Positions 1 to 9,271 of a DNA stretch of 64,000 bases are shown piece by piece. This DNA is from Ciceribacter lividus (GTDB lineage Bacteria > Pseudomonadota > Alphaproteobacteria > Rhizobiales > Rhizobiaceae), in the NCBI RefSeq assembly GCF_003337715.1, contig NZ_QPIX01000003.1, forward strand, positions 62,001 through 126,000. The letters are read 5' to 3'. How positions within the stretch are numbered: the stretch's first letter is position 1; each line of letters starts with the position of its first letter. Under the pieces are notes generated by a model. The model saw only the letters and a program-made list of their open reading frames with translations, was not told where the DNA came from and searched no databases. The position numbers and the translations under genes were made by a program.

Positions 1-177
1 AGCGGCAAAGAAGTTGCGCCAAAAGACGATAGTCCAGCTGTCGGTCACATCGAGAAAGCGGGCTATGGCGCCGCCGAAACTCCAGAAGAATGCCGATCCG
101 AACACCAAGAGCGCGCCGACACGCTCCTTGCGGATATCGTTGACGGCAGTATCCGGGGAAAGCGTGTTGAGGCTCAT
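1..177 (-). CDS. DMT/EamA-family permease, N-terminal fragment (runs off the window)
   Basis: The first 59 codons read on the minus strand from an ATG at 177 give a short polar N-terminus followed by a hydrophobic stretch (ALLVFGSAFFWSFGGAIARF) and then a WTIVFWRNFFA segment. This pattern is typical of the first two membrane helices of EamA/DMT-type metabolite exporters. The rest of the gene lies outside the window, so the substrate cannot be judged. The yidC terminator lies immediately upstream, so this gene is probably a separate transcription unit. The start is uncertain because only a weak GAG-type ribosome site precedes it. Confidence 0.6.
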   Translation of the reverse strand, partial: MSLNTLSPDTAVNDIRKERVGALLVFGSAFFWSFGGAIARFLDVTDSWTIVFWRNFFAA

Positions 178-195
178 ATCGATCTCGGGTGCGTG

Positions 196-229
196 TACAA
201 AAAAACTCCGGAGGAAGTCTCCGGAGTTT
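196..229 (-). terminator. Rho-independent terminator of the rpmH-rnpA-yidC operon
   Basis: An 11-bp perfect inverted repeat (AAACTCCGGAG at 203-213 and its complement at 219-229) encloses a 5-nt loop. On the minus strand it is followed by a run of T. It begins 10 bases after the yidC stop codon, which makes it the operon terminator. Confidence 0.85.
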
Positions 230-238
230 CTTGGTGTC

Positions 239-2107
239 TTACTTGGTTGGCTGCGGTTTTCGCCGGAACAGCGATTTCAGATTGTTGAAGAGTTCGATCT
301 TCACGCCGTGGCGTTTCATGATGATCGACTGCTGAAGGATCGACAGTGTGTTGTTCCAGGCCCAGTAGATCACCAGTCCGGCGGGGAAGCTTCCGAGCAT
401 GAAGGTGAAAACGAGCGGCATCCAGTTGAACAGCATGGCCTGGGTCGGATCGGGCGGCGTCGGGTTCATGCGCATCTGCAGGAACATCGTGATGCCCATG
501 ATGATCGGCCAGATGCCGAGATGCAGGAACGTCGGCGCGTCGAACGGCAGAAGCCCGAAGAGATTGACGAAAGTCGTCGGATCGGGAGCCGAAAGGTCGC
601 GGATCCAGCCGAAGAAAGGCGCGTGCCGCATCTCGATCGTGACGTAGATGACCTTATAGAGCGCGAAGAAGACCGGAATCTGCAGCAGTACCGGCCAGCA
701 ACCGGCCACCGGATTGATCTTTTCCGTTTTGTAGAGCTCCATCGTCGCCTGCTGCAGGCCCATCCGGTCGTCGCCGAACTTGGCCTTGAGCTCTTCCATC
801 TTCGGCTGCATGCGCTTCATGTTGGCCATGGACGCATACTGCTTGCTGGCGAGCGGGAAGAAGAGAAGCTTCACCACGATCGTCGTCAGCAGGATCGCGA
901 CACCGAAATTTCCGACCAGGCGGAAGAAGAAGTCCATCAGCTGGAACATCGGCTTGGTGAAGAACCAGAACCAGCCCCAGTCGATCAGGAGGTCAAATCG
1001 GGGGACCTGATAGCTCTGTACATCGGCGGAATCGCCACCGCGCAGGCTGGAGAAGAGCGTTCCGAACCAGGAATCATCGAGTGCGTAACCGTTGACCACG
1101 CGCACTTCCTTGGCGCCGGCGAAAACCAGCGTCTTGAGGCTGGTTTCCTGCCCGGGGGCGACGGTGACGGCGTCATTCTTGAAGTCGGCCTGATAACGCG
1201 GCTGGCCATCAGAAAAGTGCGAGAAGCGGGAGTCGTAGGCGATCGACTGCGGCGGCACGAGAGCCGCTGCCCAATACTTGTCGGTGATGCCGATCCAGCC
1301 GCCGGTTGCCTTGTCGTTCGTGACGCCTTCTTTTTCGACGTTGCCGTACTTCTCCTCGATAAGGCTGCCATTCGCGCCGATCACCCCGAGAAAGCCCTCG
1401 TGCAGCACGTAGACAGAAGGCGTTGTCGGCTTGTTGTAACGGGTGATGCGGCCGTAGGGCGCAACCGAGGCGGCCGTTGCGCTGCCGTTCTTGATCGCGT
1501 CCTCGACCGTCAGCATGTAATGCTTGTCGACGGAGATTTTACGGGTGAAGGTCAGACCTGCCTCATTGGTGAAGGAGAGCGTGACCGGCGTCGCCTGGGT
1601 CAGCTTGTCGCCCTCGGCCAGTGTCCAGACGGTCGACGGTCCGGGAGCCGTGCCAGCGCCTTCGCCGGCAATGTAGCCGAGTTCGGCGAAGTAACCGTCT
1701 TTCGTGTCGGCCGGGCTGAAGAGAGTGATGATCGGGCTCTGCGGATCGACGGTTTCGCGGTATTCCTTGAGCTTGAGATCGTCGAAACGGGCGCCGGTCA
1801 GATTGATCGATCCGGAAAGTGCAGGTGTGTCGATCGCGACGCGGGCTGTCTTGGCGATGGCTTCCTCGCGGGTAGCAGTCGCGCCAGCCTGGCCGGACGC
1901 CGGCAGGGCACCGGAAACCTGGACTCCCGCCGATGGCTTTTCCGCCGGGCTTTCGCTTCCGGCCGGGGCCGTCTTCGCCTGTTCGGCGATGCGTGCCTGC
2001 TCCTGACGCTGTGCCTCGATCTTCGGATTCATATAGAAGAATTGCCAGGCGAGCACGATCAGCACGGACAGGGCAATCGCGATGAAGTAATTGCGTTTGT
2101 TTTCCAT
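239..2107 (-). CDS. yidC: Membrane protein insertase YidC
   Basis: YidC/Oxa1-family insertase that places proteins into the inner membrane, alone or with SecYEG. The 622-residue product starts [23 protein letters not shown], the characteristic N-terminal anchor of Gram-negative YidC. A long periplasmic domain of roughly 330 residues follows, then the conserved C-terminal five-helix 60KD_IMP core (for example the FFPLASKQY, INPVAGCWP and FNWMPLVFTF regions). The ATG at 2107 overlaps the rnpA stop (TGATG) and sits behind AGGAAAG; an in-frame GTG one codon upstream is less likely. It ends the rpmH-rnpA-yidC operon. A terminator follows directly, so the engB (GTPase) gene that often follows yidC in rhizobia is absent here. 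Confidence 0.96.
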   Translation of the reverse strand: MENKRNYFIAIALSVLIVLAWQFFYMNPKIEAQRQEQARIAEQAKTAPAGSESPAEKPSAGVQVSGALPASGQAGATATREEAIAKTARVAIDTPALSGSINLTGARFDDLKLKEYRETVDPQSPIITLFSPADTKDGYFAELGYIAGEGAGTAPGPSTVWTLAEGDKLTQATPVTLSFTNEAGLTFTRKISVDKHYMLTVEDAIKNGSATAASVAPYGRITRYNKPTTPSVYVLHEGFLGVIGANGSLIEEKYGNVEKEGVTNDKATGGWIGITDKYWAAALVPPQSIAYDSRFSHFSDGQPRYQADFKNDAVTVAPGQETSLKTLVFAGAKEVRVVNGYALDDSWFGTLFSSLRGGDSADVQSYQVPRFDLLIDWGWFWFFTKPMFQLMDFFFRLVGNFGVAILLTTIVVKLLFFPLASKQYASMANMKRMQPKMEELKAKFGDDRMGLQQATMELYKTEKINPVAGCWPVLLQIPVFFALYKVIYVTIEMRHAPFFGWIRDLSAPDPTTFVNLFGLLPFDAPTFLHLGIWPIIMGITMFLQMRMNPTPPDPTQAMLFNWMPLVFTFMLGSFPAGLVIYWAWNNTLSILQQSIIMKRHGVKIELFNNLKSLFRRKPQPTK

Positions 2108-2496
2108 CACACTTTCCTGGAACGGGTCTGGGAAGACCGCTTGTGTTTCGGCCTGGCTTCGATCCGTTCGGCCAGTTCTTCGGTGAGCTCTTCAAAGGAC
2201 GCCGACAGTACGTCCCGCCGGGCGACAACCACATAGTCATGTCCCGCCTGCATTGCAAATCCCGCCTTCACGCGCACAGCCTCCTTGAGGCGGCGGCGCA
2301 TGCGGTTGCGCTCGACGGCATTGCCATGTTTCTTGGTGACTGTGAAGCCGACTCTCGGCTCGCCCTCGGGCTCATTGCGATCGAGCACTTCGAGGAGAAA
2401 AAGGCCGCCGCGGCGCTTCTCGCCTTCGCGGACAGCAAGAAACTGCGGCCGGCTCTTCAGCCGCCCGACAGTTTTCGTTGGTTCATCAGACGTCAT
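2107..2496 (-). CDS. rnpA: Ribonuclease P protein component
   Basis: Protein subunit of RNase P, which assists the catalytic RNA in 5' maturation of tRNA precursors. The 129-residue product has the family hallmark [27 protein letters not shown] (RNR motif), here around residues 48-73, and is highly basic with a lysine/arginine-rich tail. It lies between rpmH and yidC, as in most bacteria, and its stop codon overlaps the yidC start, indicating translational coupling. Confidence 0.95.
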   Translation of the reverse strand: MTSDEPTKTVGRLKSRPQFLAVREGEKRRGGLFLLEVLDRNEPEGEPRVGFTVTKKHGNAVERNRMRRRLKEAVRVKAGFAMQAGHDYVVVARRDVLSASFEELTEELAERIEARPKHKRSSQTRSRKV

Positions 2497-2529
2497 TCGC
2501 CCGTTTCCTGGGATCGGGCACGTCCGGCC

Positions 2530-2664
2530 TTAAGCCGAAAGACGCTTGCGACCGCGAGCGCGGCGGGCGGCGAGAACCTTGCGGCCGCCGTTGGTGGCCA
2601 TACGCGCACGGAAACCGTGGCGACGCTTGCGAACAAGCTTGGAAGGTTGGTAGGTACGCTTCAT
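2530..2664 (-). CDS. rpmH: 50S ribosomal protein L34
   Basis: A 44-residue basic protein beginning [20 protein letters not shown] and ending GRKRLSA, unmistakably bacterial ribosomal protein L34 of the large subunit. It is the first gene of the rpmH-rnpA-yidC operon, 33 bp upstream of rnpA. A near-consensus promoter lies about 120 bp upstream. Confidence 0.97.
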   Translation of the reverse strand: MKRTYQPSKLVRKRRHGFRARMATNGGRKVLAARRARGRKRLSA

Positions 2665-3087
2665 TTATTTAATACCGCGGTGTGCGGCCCTTCTTGGGTT
2701 TGCATTTCTGCAAGAGCGTTGGAGTTTCGCACGGCGGATCTGCCGCGTGAGCGGGCAGGTATCTCCGGGCGTGCGGGGGGCTTATACGGGCGAAGACCCC
2801 GAGAGTCAATCGGTTGCGCGGTTGCCGCGTAGCTTGGTGCGAGCCTCCGGCAGGATTGGCTTTTCTTGCAGCTCCAGGTAAATGCACCGGCCGGACGCCA
2901 TCAAGGGATGTAGACGACTGCTGCACCAAAAATAGAACTGGAATTTCAACTTCCTCTTGCATCCTGAGGAAGAAGTACGTCTTCGCACCTGCACAATAGG
3001 CGCGAAAGACTTCATTAATGCCGCGTGTATAAAATCCCCATAATTCGATGGGTTTTCGCCCCGGATTATTGGAGAGGAGTTATATTC
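2665..3087. other. Divergent intergenic region between rpmH and the chemoreceptor
   Basis: This 423-bp stretch contains the rpmH promoter (2781-2809) and untranslated leader on the minus strand. On the plus strand it holds the chemoreceptor ribosome site GGAGAGGAG at 3071-3079. No convincing gene is seen on either strand. Confidence 0.6.
2781..2809 (-). promoter_or_regulatory. Sigma-70-type promoter for rpmH-rnpA-yidC
   Basis: On the minus strand TTGACT (2804-2809) and TATAAG (2781-2786) are separated by exactly 17 bp. This is close to the housekeeping consensus. It is correctly oriented and about 120 bp upstream of rpmH, leaving room for a leader. Confidence 0.6.
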
Positions 3088-5136
3088 GTGAAAATTGGCG
3101 GCAAGATTTATTCTCTTGTGGGCATGCTGGGTTCCGCAGCTGTCGTCATCGGGGTAATAGGCGTCTACGTCACCAACCAGTATGCCCAAAGGGCAGAAGC
3201 GTTGCGTACCGTTTCCGAACGAGTCTACCTCGGGGAGCATATGAACAGGGTGGTGACGGCGGTGGTCATGGAAGCGCGTGGGATCTACGCCGCTCCGACG
3301 ACCGAGAAGGCGGGTTCCTTTGCGAAAGGGCTCCTCAAGAATCTCGACGAGATCGACGGTGTGATTGCCGCCTGGAAGCCGCTCGTTCCGGCCGAACAGC
3401 AGGCCGCGTTCGACGCGATGGTCGGAAAAGCAGCAGAATTCCACGCGTTCCGCGCCGAGACCGCGCGTCTCGGCACGGAGGTTGAGCCGAAGGCGGCCAA
3501 CGAACAGGGCAACAACGAGGCTAACCGCGCCAACCGGAAGGCATTCCAGGCCGATATCGATGCGGTCGTCGAACAGGACAAGGCCGCGCTTCAGGAAATC
3601 ACGGCATCGCTCAAGTCGTTTCAGACCTTCATGCTGATGCTGATCGCGGGGGTCACGTTCGTGGCTGTCGCCGGCGGCGCCGGTTTCGGCATGTTCGTCG
3701 CCGTCAATCAGCTCAGCCGACCGATCCGAAATGTCACGAACGCCATGAAGAAGATCTCCGATGGAGACTACGGCGTCGACATTCCTTATGCCGGGCGTAC
3801 GGACGAGATCGGTGAGATGGCGGCCGCGGTCGAAATCTTCAAGCAGAACGGACTTGCGGTCCAGCGCCTCAACGCGCAGGAAGCGGCCATGCGGGCGAAG
3901 AGCGACGACCTGCAGTCCAGCATGTCGGTGGTGGTGGCCGCTGCGGCCGACGGCGATTTCGGCCGGCGGATCGAAAAGCGCTACGACGATGCCAATCTCG
4001 ATCGTTTCGCGGCCAATATCAACGCGCTTCTGACGGCGGTCGACGCCGGCGTCGCGGAGACGCGCCGCGTGGTGGCGAGCCTGTCGGCAGGGGATCTGAC
4101 TCAGAGCATGCATGGTGACTTCCGGGGCGCCTTCGCCGAGCTGCAGGTGAACGTCAACGCCACCGTCGACCGGTTGCGGCAGATGATGATCGACATCCGC
4201 GGCAAGACCGACCTCATCGACGGCAATGCCGATGAGCTCATGTCGGCCACCAACGATCTCGCCAAGCGTACGGAACAGCAGGCCGCCGCTCTCGAGGAAA
4301 CCTCCGCGGCTCTTGACGAGATCACAGTCGTCGTTCGTGGCTCGAGCGAGAGGGCCCAGGAAGCGAGCGCGATGGTCAGCGAAGCGACCCGCAGTGCCGC
4401 CCAGTCGGCGATGGTCGTCGGCGAGGCTGTCGAGGCGATGGGGCGCATCGAGCAGGCCTCCCGCGAGATCTCTCAGATCATCAACGTGATCGACGAGATC
4501 GCCTTCCAGACGAATCTGCTGGCGCTGAATGCTGGCGTCGAGGCGGCTCGCGCCGGAGAGGCGGGCAAGGGCTTTGCTGTCGTGGCCCAGGAGGTGCGCG
4601 AGCTTGCGCAGCGTTCGGCGAACGCCGCCAAGGATATAAAGGCGCTCATCACCAAGTCGGGCGAGGAAGTGTCCGGCGGCGTCAAGCTCGTCCAGAAGAC
4701 CGGAGAGGCTCTCTCGGAGATTGAGAGCCGGGTGCTGAAGATCAATGACCATATCCATTCGATCGCGACAGCAGCGAAGGAGCAGTCGACCGGCCTGCAG
4801 GAGGTCAACACCGCCATCAACCAGATGGATCAGGTTACCCAGCAGAACGCCGCAATGGTCGAGGAAACCTCCGCAGCGACCCACAAGCTCTCGGAGGAGG
4901 CGGATGGCCTCGCCGCGCTTGTCGCTCACTTCCGTCTTGCAGACGGCGCAAGGGGGAGTGCGGGCCCCACGCCGCCGGTACATGCGCCGGCACCGGCTCG
5001 CATGCAGGCGGCCGCGTCGAGCGCCCTGCGCAAGCCCGTTGCCTCTCCGGCACGGCAAATGCAGGGGAGCGTCGCCCGCGCCTTCGGTGGCGGTGCGGCG
5101 GCGGTCGCCCAGGACGTCGACTGGGAAGAATTCTGA
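3088..5136 (+). CDS. Methyl-accepting chemotaxis protein with two HAMP-type segments and C-terminal DWEEF pentapeptide
   Basis: Transmembrane chemoreceptor of 682 residues that passes ligand signals to CheA/CheW. In order: TM1 (about 5-28), a periplasmic sensing domain to about residue 180, TM2 (181-206), a HAMP domain after LSRPIRNVT, a second HAMP-like unit (about 285-370), and the MCP signalling hairpin with tip [22 protein letters not shown] near residue 470. The last five residues are DWEEF, matching the xWxxF tether that binds CheR/CheB in high-abundance receptors. The GTG at 3088 is chosen because GGAGAGGAG lies 8 nt upstream; a longer in-frame extension lacks a ribosome site. The gene is monocistronic and followed by a terminator. 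The ligand is unknown. Confidence 0.92.
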   Translation: MKIGGKIYSLVGMLGSAAVVIGVIGVYVTNQYAQRAEALRTVSERVYLGEHMNRVVTAVVMEARGIYAAPTTEKAGSFAKGLLKNLDEIDGVIAAWKPLVPAEQQAAFDAMVGKAAEFHAFRAETARLGTEVEPKAANEQGNNEANRANRKAFQADIDAVVEQDKAALQEITASLKSFQTFMLMLIAGVTFVAVAGGAGFGMFVAVNQLSRPIRNVTNAMKKISDGDYGVDIPYAGRTDEIGEMAAAVEIFKQNGLAVQRLNAQEAAMRAKSDDLQSSMSVVVAAAADGDFGRRIEKRYDDANLDRFAANINALLTAVDAGVAETRRVVASLSAGDLTQSMHGDFRGAFAELQVNVNATVDRLRQMMIDIRGKTDLIDGNADELMSATNDLAKRTEQQAAALEETSAALDEITVVVRGSSERAQEASAMVSEATRSAAQSAMVVGEAVEAMGRIEQASREISQIINVIDEIAFQTNLLALNAGVEAARAGEAGKGFAVVAQEVRELAQRSANAAKDIKALITKSGEEVSGGVKLVQKTGEALSEIESRVLKINDHIHSIATAAKEQSTGLQEVNTAINQMDQVTQQNAAMVEETSAATHKLSEEADGLAALVAHFRLADGARGSAGPTPPVHAPAPARMQAAASSALRKPVASPARQMQGSVARAFGGGAAAVAQDVDWEEF

Positions 5137-5169
5137 TCGTCCCTAGAGCGTCGGATAACAAGTGTCATT

Positions 5170-5197
5170 GGGCCGCGGGCGTAGCTCGCGGCCCTTT
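5170..5197 (+). terminator. Terminator after the chemoreceptor gene
   Basis: GGGCCGCG (5170-5177) pairs with CGCGGCCC (5187-5194) around a 9-nt loop and is followed by TTT. It lies 34 bp downstream of the chemoreceptor stop codon. The T-tract is short, so termination may be partial. Confidence 0.6.
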
Positions 5198-5328
5198 CGT
5201 GCAGACATTGCAGCCATAGCGGGCCTCGTTCTTTCGGCACTGCTTATCTTTTTCTTCCTCACGGTCTATCCTATGTATGCACCCCGGGGCTTTCTACCGG
5301 TGGTAAGATCAGCGGCAAGGAGAAGCCG

Positions 5329-6813
5329 ATGCCAGACGAAGTGCGGACGGGACCTGACGAGGGCGCGCCGAAGCCCTGGATCGTTCCCGGCTTCTTTCAG
5401 GGACTGTCCGGCAAGCTCCTCTGGCTCACGATCATTTTTGTCTTGATTGCCGAGGTGCTGATCTTCGCGCCCTCGATCGCCACGATGCGCTTGCGCTGGC
5501 TGGAGGATAGACTGCGAACCGCGGCTGCCGCGGGCGTCGTGATCGACGGGCTGCAGCCGATCGAATTGCCGCGGGCGCTGCAGGACGAGGCACTGATGGC
5601 GACGGGCACCAAGGCGATCGTGCTGCGCAAGGACGGGACCTCGCGCCTTCTTGTCGTCGACAACATGCCACCGAAGGTCGATGCCCAGTTCGATCTGGCC
5701 AACGTCCATCCGCTCGGTTCGGTGAGCGATGCGCTCTACACGCTGTTCTTCGGCGGCGACCGTATCCTCCGCGTCTATGGGCCTGTCGGCGAAAGCGACA
5801 TCGAAATCGAGCTCGTCCTTTCGGAGGACAGTCTGCGCAAGGCGATGCTCTCCTTCGCGAGGTATCTCGTCACGGTCTCGCTGATCATTTCGGTGATTAC
5901 CGGCGTCCTCATCTATCTCGCCATCAATCGGATGATGATCCGCCCGGTCCGACGTCTCACCTGCAGCATGCGGGAATTCACGGAGGATCCGGAAGATCCC
6001 ACGCGCATTCTCGTGCCTGACAAGGGCGGCGACGAGCTCGCGGTCGCCTCCCGGCATCTCTCGATGATGCAGGAGCAGTTGCACCGAACCCTGAAGCAAC
6101 AGAAGAACCTCGCCGATCTGGGGCTCGCCGTTTCCAAGATCAATCACGATATGCGCAATATTCTCGCATCGGCACAACTGATGTCCGACCGCCTCGCGGA
6201 TGTCGAGGATCCGATGGTCAAGAGTTTCGCGCCGAAGCTCCTGCGCACGATCGACCGGGCGGTCGGTTATACGAGAGAAGTGCTGGCCTATGGCCAGGCG
6301 GCTGAGGCCGAGCCGCGCCGGCGGCGTATTCAGCTTGCCGTCCTCTGTCAGGAGGTGCGGGACATCCTCGCGATCGATCCGGAAAGCGGCATCGAATTCG
6401 TGGACATGGTGCCTGCCGACCTGGAGGTGGATGCTGACAGCGAGCAGCTCTTCCGTGTGATCCACAATCTCTGCCGCAACGCGATCCAGGCGCTGGCGGG
6501 TTATGGAATAGGCGATCCCGACGTCGTCCGCCGGCTGACGCTCACGGCGCAGCGGGTCGGCAGCGTGGTTTCGATCGCCATCGACGACACCGGCCCCGGC
6601 ATGCCGCGCAAGGCGCGAGAAAATCTCTTCGCCGCTTTTCGCGGTGCCGCGCGATCCGGAGGAACGGGGCTCGGTCTGGCGATCGCCCGGGAACTCGTGC
6701 TGGCCCACGGCGGCACCATCGCACTTGTCGAGAAGCCCGGACCGGGCACGCTTTTCAGGATCGAGATCCCTGACCGGCCAGTGGCCCTCGACGACTGGCG
6801 GGCCCGGGCATGA
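5329..6813 (+). CDS. Membrane sensor histidine kinase
   Basis: A 494-residue two-component kinase. TM1 is at about 31-50 (LLWLTIIFVLIAEVLIFAP), an extracytoplasmic domain of about 130 residues follows, TM2 lies near 184-204, and then a HAMP-like linker. The phosphoacceptor region is an atypical H-box, KINHDMRNILASAQLMSDRL (around residue 270). The ATPase domain shows an N-box (HNLCRNAIQAL), a G1 box (DDTGPGMP) and a G2 box (GGTGLGLAIAREL). No response regulator gene is adjacent, so it is an orphan kinase here. The ATG at 5329 is preceded by AAGGAGAAG. The signal sensed cannot be deduced. Confidence 0.88.
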   Translation: MPDEVRTGPDEGAPKPWIVPGFFQGLSGKLLWLTIIFVLIAEVLIFAPSIATMRLRWLEDRLRTAAAAGVVIDGLQPIELPRALQDEALMATGTKAIVLRKDGTSRLLVVDNMPPKVDAQFDLANVHPLGSVSDALYTLFFGGDRILRVYGPVGESDIEIELVLSEDSLRKAMLSFARYLVTVSLIISVITGVLIYLAINRMMIRPVRRLTCSMREFTEDPEDPTRILVPDKGGDELAVASRHLSMMQEQLHRTLKQQKNLADLGLAVSKINHDMRNILASAQLMSDRLADVEDPMVKSFAPKLLRTIDRAVGYTREVLAYGQAAEAEPRRRRIQLAVLCQEVRDILAIDPESGIEFVDMVPADLEVDADSEQLFRVIHNLCRNAIQALAGYGIGDPDVVRRLTLTAQRVGSVVSIAIDDTGPGMPRKARENLFAAFRGAARSGGTGLGLAIARELVLAHGGTIALVEKPGPGTLFRIEIPDRPVALDDWRARA

Positions 6814-6950
6814 GGCCGTATTTCATGCAAAAACAAGCGCATGGCAGGATTGTGATGCGAAAATGACGGATTTTTCTGAAATTCGCTTGCAATCCTCCGC
6901 GCCACGCTTTAGAGGATCGCCACGCAGCCGGTGACACACCGGCACGGCAC

Positions 6951-7027
6951 GCACCCGTAGCTCAGCTGGATAGAGCACCAGACTACGAATCTGGGGGTCA
7001 GGAGTTCGAATCTCTTCGGGTGCGCCA
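6951..7027 (+). tRNA. tRNA-Arg (anticodon ACG)
   Basis: A complete 77-nt tRNA. Acceptor GCACCCG pairs with CGGGTGC, the discriminator is G, and CCA is encoded (7025-7027). The anticodon stem CCAGA/TCTGG (6978-6982/6990-6994) encloses loop CTACGAA with anticodon ACG at 6985-6987. The T-loop is TTCGAAT. The wobble A is normally deaminated to inosine, so it reads CGU, CGC and CGA arginine codons. Confidence 0.96.
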
Positions 7028-7098
7028 TTTCTCTTTACCAGCGCCGCTATATCGCCACCATTTTCGCAGGAAGCGGAAAAAATCGCGAAAGCGGGAGC

Positions 7099-8022
7099 CT
7101 ATAGTTTCCCCCCACGCAGGCATCTGAGCCCTTCGACGACGAGATCGCGCAAGAAGCGGTGTGCAGGGGCTTTGTCGCTGGCCGCATGCCACATCAGCAT
7201 CAGCTTTGCAGGCGAAAGGCGGATTTCTTCCGGAAGCGGCCTGACGGACAGGTCGAAATGCTCGGCGAAACGTTCCGCCACCTGGGTGTGGACGGCGGCG
7301 ATCATCGGCGCCTGGGAAACGATAGAAGGCACCGTCAGCAGATGGGGCGTTCGCAGAGCGATGTGCGGCCACACGTCCAGACGTCCCAACGCGTCGAGGA
7401 TTGCGTCTCCGTCCGGTCCCTCGACCACCACCATCGGATAACGCCTGTAGTCATCAAGCGTCATCGCTTCACCGATGGCGACCAGGGCGGCATTGAAAAC
7501 CGTATGATACCCTTCGTGATAGATCACGCGTTGCTTGTGGTAGCTTCTTCCCCCGGCGAAGGTGCCGATGGCGAGATCGAAGACGCCCATCTCCAGACCA
7601 TTGGCGACATCGACCCCGTCTATGGGGATCAACTTGAGCGTGACGCCGGGCGCCTTTTCAAGCAGCAAGGCCGAGACTGCGGGAATGAGGATTGCTTCGG
7701 CGCTGTCGGTCACGCCAAGCCGAAAGGACATTTGCGCTGTTGAAGGATCAAACGGCAATTGCTCCTCAAACAGCATGCGTATCTTCCGCATGGTCGCGCG
7801 AAGCTCGACTTCGAGACTGACGGCTTTTTCCGTCGGCACCATGCCGCCCGCACTTCGCACCAGCAACTCGTCCCCCAGCAAGCGCCGAAGGCGCGCCAGA
7901 TTATGGCTCATGGCAGGCTGACCGAGAGAAAGGCGCCGCGCCGCGCGCGACACGTTCTTTTCCTCCAGGAGGGCCTCCATCGAGATCAGCAAGTTGAGAT
8001 CGATGTTTGAGATATCAGTCAT
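7099..8022 (-). CDS. LysR-family transcriptional regulator
   Basis: A 307-residue regulator with an N-terminal winged HTH (NIDLNLLISMEALLEEKNVSRAARRLSLGQPAMSHNLARLRRLLGDELLVRS, about residues 5-58) and a C-terminal periplasmic-binding-like effector domain. The start at 8022 (MTDISNIDLN) is preferred because ACGGAAA lies just upstream; an ATG 15 bp further upstream has no ribosome site. It is transcribed divergently from the PhlG-like hydrolase gene (93 bp apart), the classic arrangement in which a LysR protein controls its neighbour. The effector is unknown; a phenolic compound is an inference from the neighbour. Confidence 0.9.
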   Translation of the reverse strand: MTDISNIDLNLLISMEALLEEKNVSRAARRLSLGQPAMSHNLARLRRLLGDELLVRSAGGMVPTEKAVSLEVELRATMRKIRMLFEEQLPFDPSTAQMSFRLGVTDSAEAILIPAVSALLLEKAPGVTLKLIPIDGVDVANGLEMGVFDLAIGTFAGGRSYHKQRVIYHEGYHTVFNAALVAIGEAMTLDDYRRYPMVVVEGPDGDAILDALGRLDVWPHIALRTPHLLTVPSIVSQAPMIAAVHTQVAERFAEHFDLSVRPLPEEIRLSPAKLMLMWHAASDKAPAHRFLRDLVVEGLRCLRGGKL

Positions 8023-8114
8023 GTCGATTTCCGTCATGTGCCAGATCGATTTGATTAATGAGGAGCATGGCGTAGTTTCAGGGTCAAGCATCGAATTTTC
8101 CCAAGGAGCTCGCC

Positions 8115-9122
8115 ATGACCCTCACGCTGTCCCGTCGCACCCTTCTCAAAAGCGCCCCAGCCGCAATCGTCGGAACCACGTCTGCCGCTATCCTGTCCCA
8201 TTCTGACCCGGCGCAGGCGACGTCCGCCGCCGAACCCGCAGCGCATCGCGACGTCTACGGGGACTGGAGCGCTGTCACATACCTTTCCCTGGAATGCCAG
8301 AAGCAGCGCACCGCCAATGAGCAGGCCGTGGGCGCCACCCCTTATGCGCCCTATCTCGACACGGATCTCTCGGTCCCCTCGGCGTCGGCGAAAGCCGTCC
8401 AGTTCGGACCGCTCGACCCCGGCGAGGTGCCCACGCCGAGCGCGCAGAACCTCAACCGCCTGATCGCCCCGTCCTTCAAGACGAAAGACAACGGCTATGC
8501 CGTTCTTGATGGCCAAATGGCCTATGCGCAAAGCCGCATCGTCATGCCCGGCGTCACCACCGACATGTTCAAGTGGTGGTTTACCTGGCATCCCCTCGAA
8601 AAGGAGCGCTACATGCTCTGGTTCCCCCAGGCGCATATCGACACCAGCGTCGCCGACCCAGCTCGCCTGAAGGATACATCGCTGAGCTACGAGAAGCGGC
8701 TGTTCAACAATCCCAATCGCATCCAGGAATGGATCGGACCCAGCCGTCTCGACGCCATCATCCATTTCTCCGAGCCGGCGGCGCTCGGCTTCGACGCCCA
8801 GGCCCTGGCGCGAGAAGGCTTCACCGCCAGCGCCAGTGCCGTGTGCTATGCGACGCCGGCGCCCGATATCCCGTTCACGCTGATGGTCCATATTGCCCGC
8901 GATACAAGTGCCGGCATGGAACTGCTGAGCCGATACTGGATCGGGGCCCATGCGGACATGTCGCGGTTCGCCAATGCGGAGAAGGCTCCGGCAATGCTGC
9001 AAAAGATTGGCTTCAACGAGCAGGTTGCGGAAATGACGGCCTATGAAATGTCGGTTCACGACATGACCGAGTTCAACCATCTCGCGCGCATCCTGCCCGG
9101 CATTCATCACGCATTCGGGTAA
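8115..9122 (+). CDS. Tat-exported DAPG hydrolase (PhlG)-family protein
   Basis: A 335-residue protein with a twin-arginine signal (SRRTLLKSAPAAIVGTTSAA) at its N-terminus, ending near the Ala-Gln-Ala at 33-36, so it is predicted to be periplasmic. The body resembles the 2,4-diacetylphloroglucinol/phloretin hydrolase family. WWFTWHPLEKERY (H159) and HDMTEF (H315-x3-E319) match the His/Glu zinc-ligand pattern known in PhlG, which cleaves a C-C bond between an acyl group and a phloroglucinol ring. The start has AAGGAG 6 nt upstream. It is divergent from a LysR gene. The exact substrate is unknown; known PhlG enzymes are cytoplasmic, so the export signal is unusual. Confidence 0.75.
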   Translation: MTLTLSRRTLLKSAPAAIVGTTSAAILSHSDPAQATSAAEPAAHRDVYGDWSAVTYLSLECQKQRTANEQAVGATPYAPYLDTDLSVPSASAKAVQFGPLDPGEVPTPSAQNLNRLIAPSFKTKDNGYAVLDGQMAYAQSRIVMPGVTTDMFKWWFTWHPLEKERYMLWFPQAHIDTSVADPARLKDTSLSYEKRLFNNPNRIQEWIGPSRLDAIIHFSEPAALGFDAQALAREGFTASASAVCYATPAPDIPFTLMVHIARDTSAGMELLSRYWIGAHADMSRFANAEKAPAMLQKIGFNEQVAEMTAYEMSVHDMTEFNHLARILPGIHHAFG

Positions 9123-9271
9123 TGAGGAACGGGAGCCAACGTCGGCCATAAGCGCCGGGATCAAAGGAGGGCTATAGCGTAGACATAGTTCTCATCATCA
9201 CCCGGCGCGGCGCGCCATTCTTTCCTTGAGAACTCGAAGATCTTGCGAGCCGCGCGCTTGCCGTTGCGTGC

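Noticed and set aside
14..2236. A 740-codon open frame on the plus strand opposite yidC and rnpA
   Set aside because: It is the antisense of well-conserved genes, is rich in Arg, His and Asp as expected of high-GC shadows, and has no ribosome site or family match.
2806..5058. A 750-codon open frame on the minus strand opposite the chemoreceptor gene
   Set aside because: Antisense shadow; the plus-strand protein has all chemoreceptor motifs.
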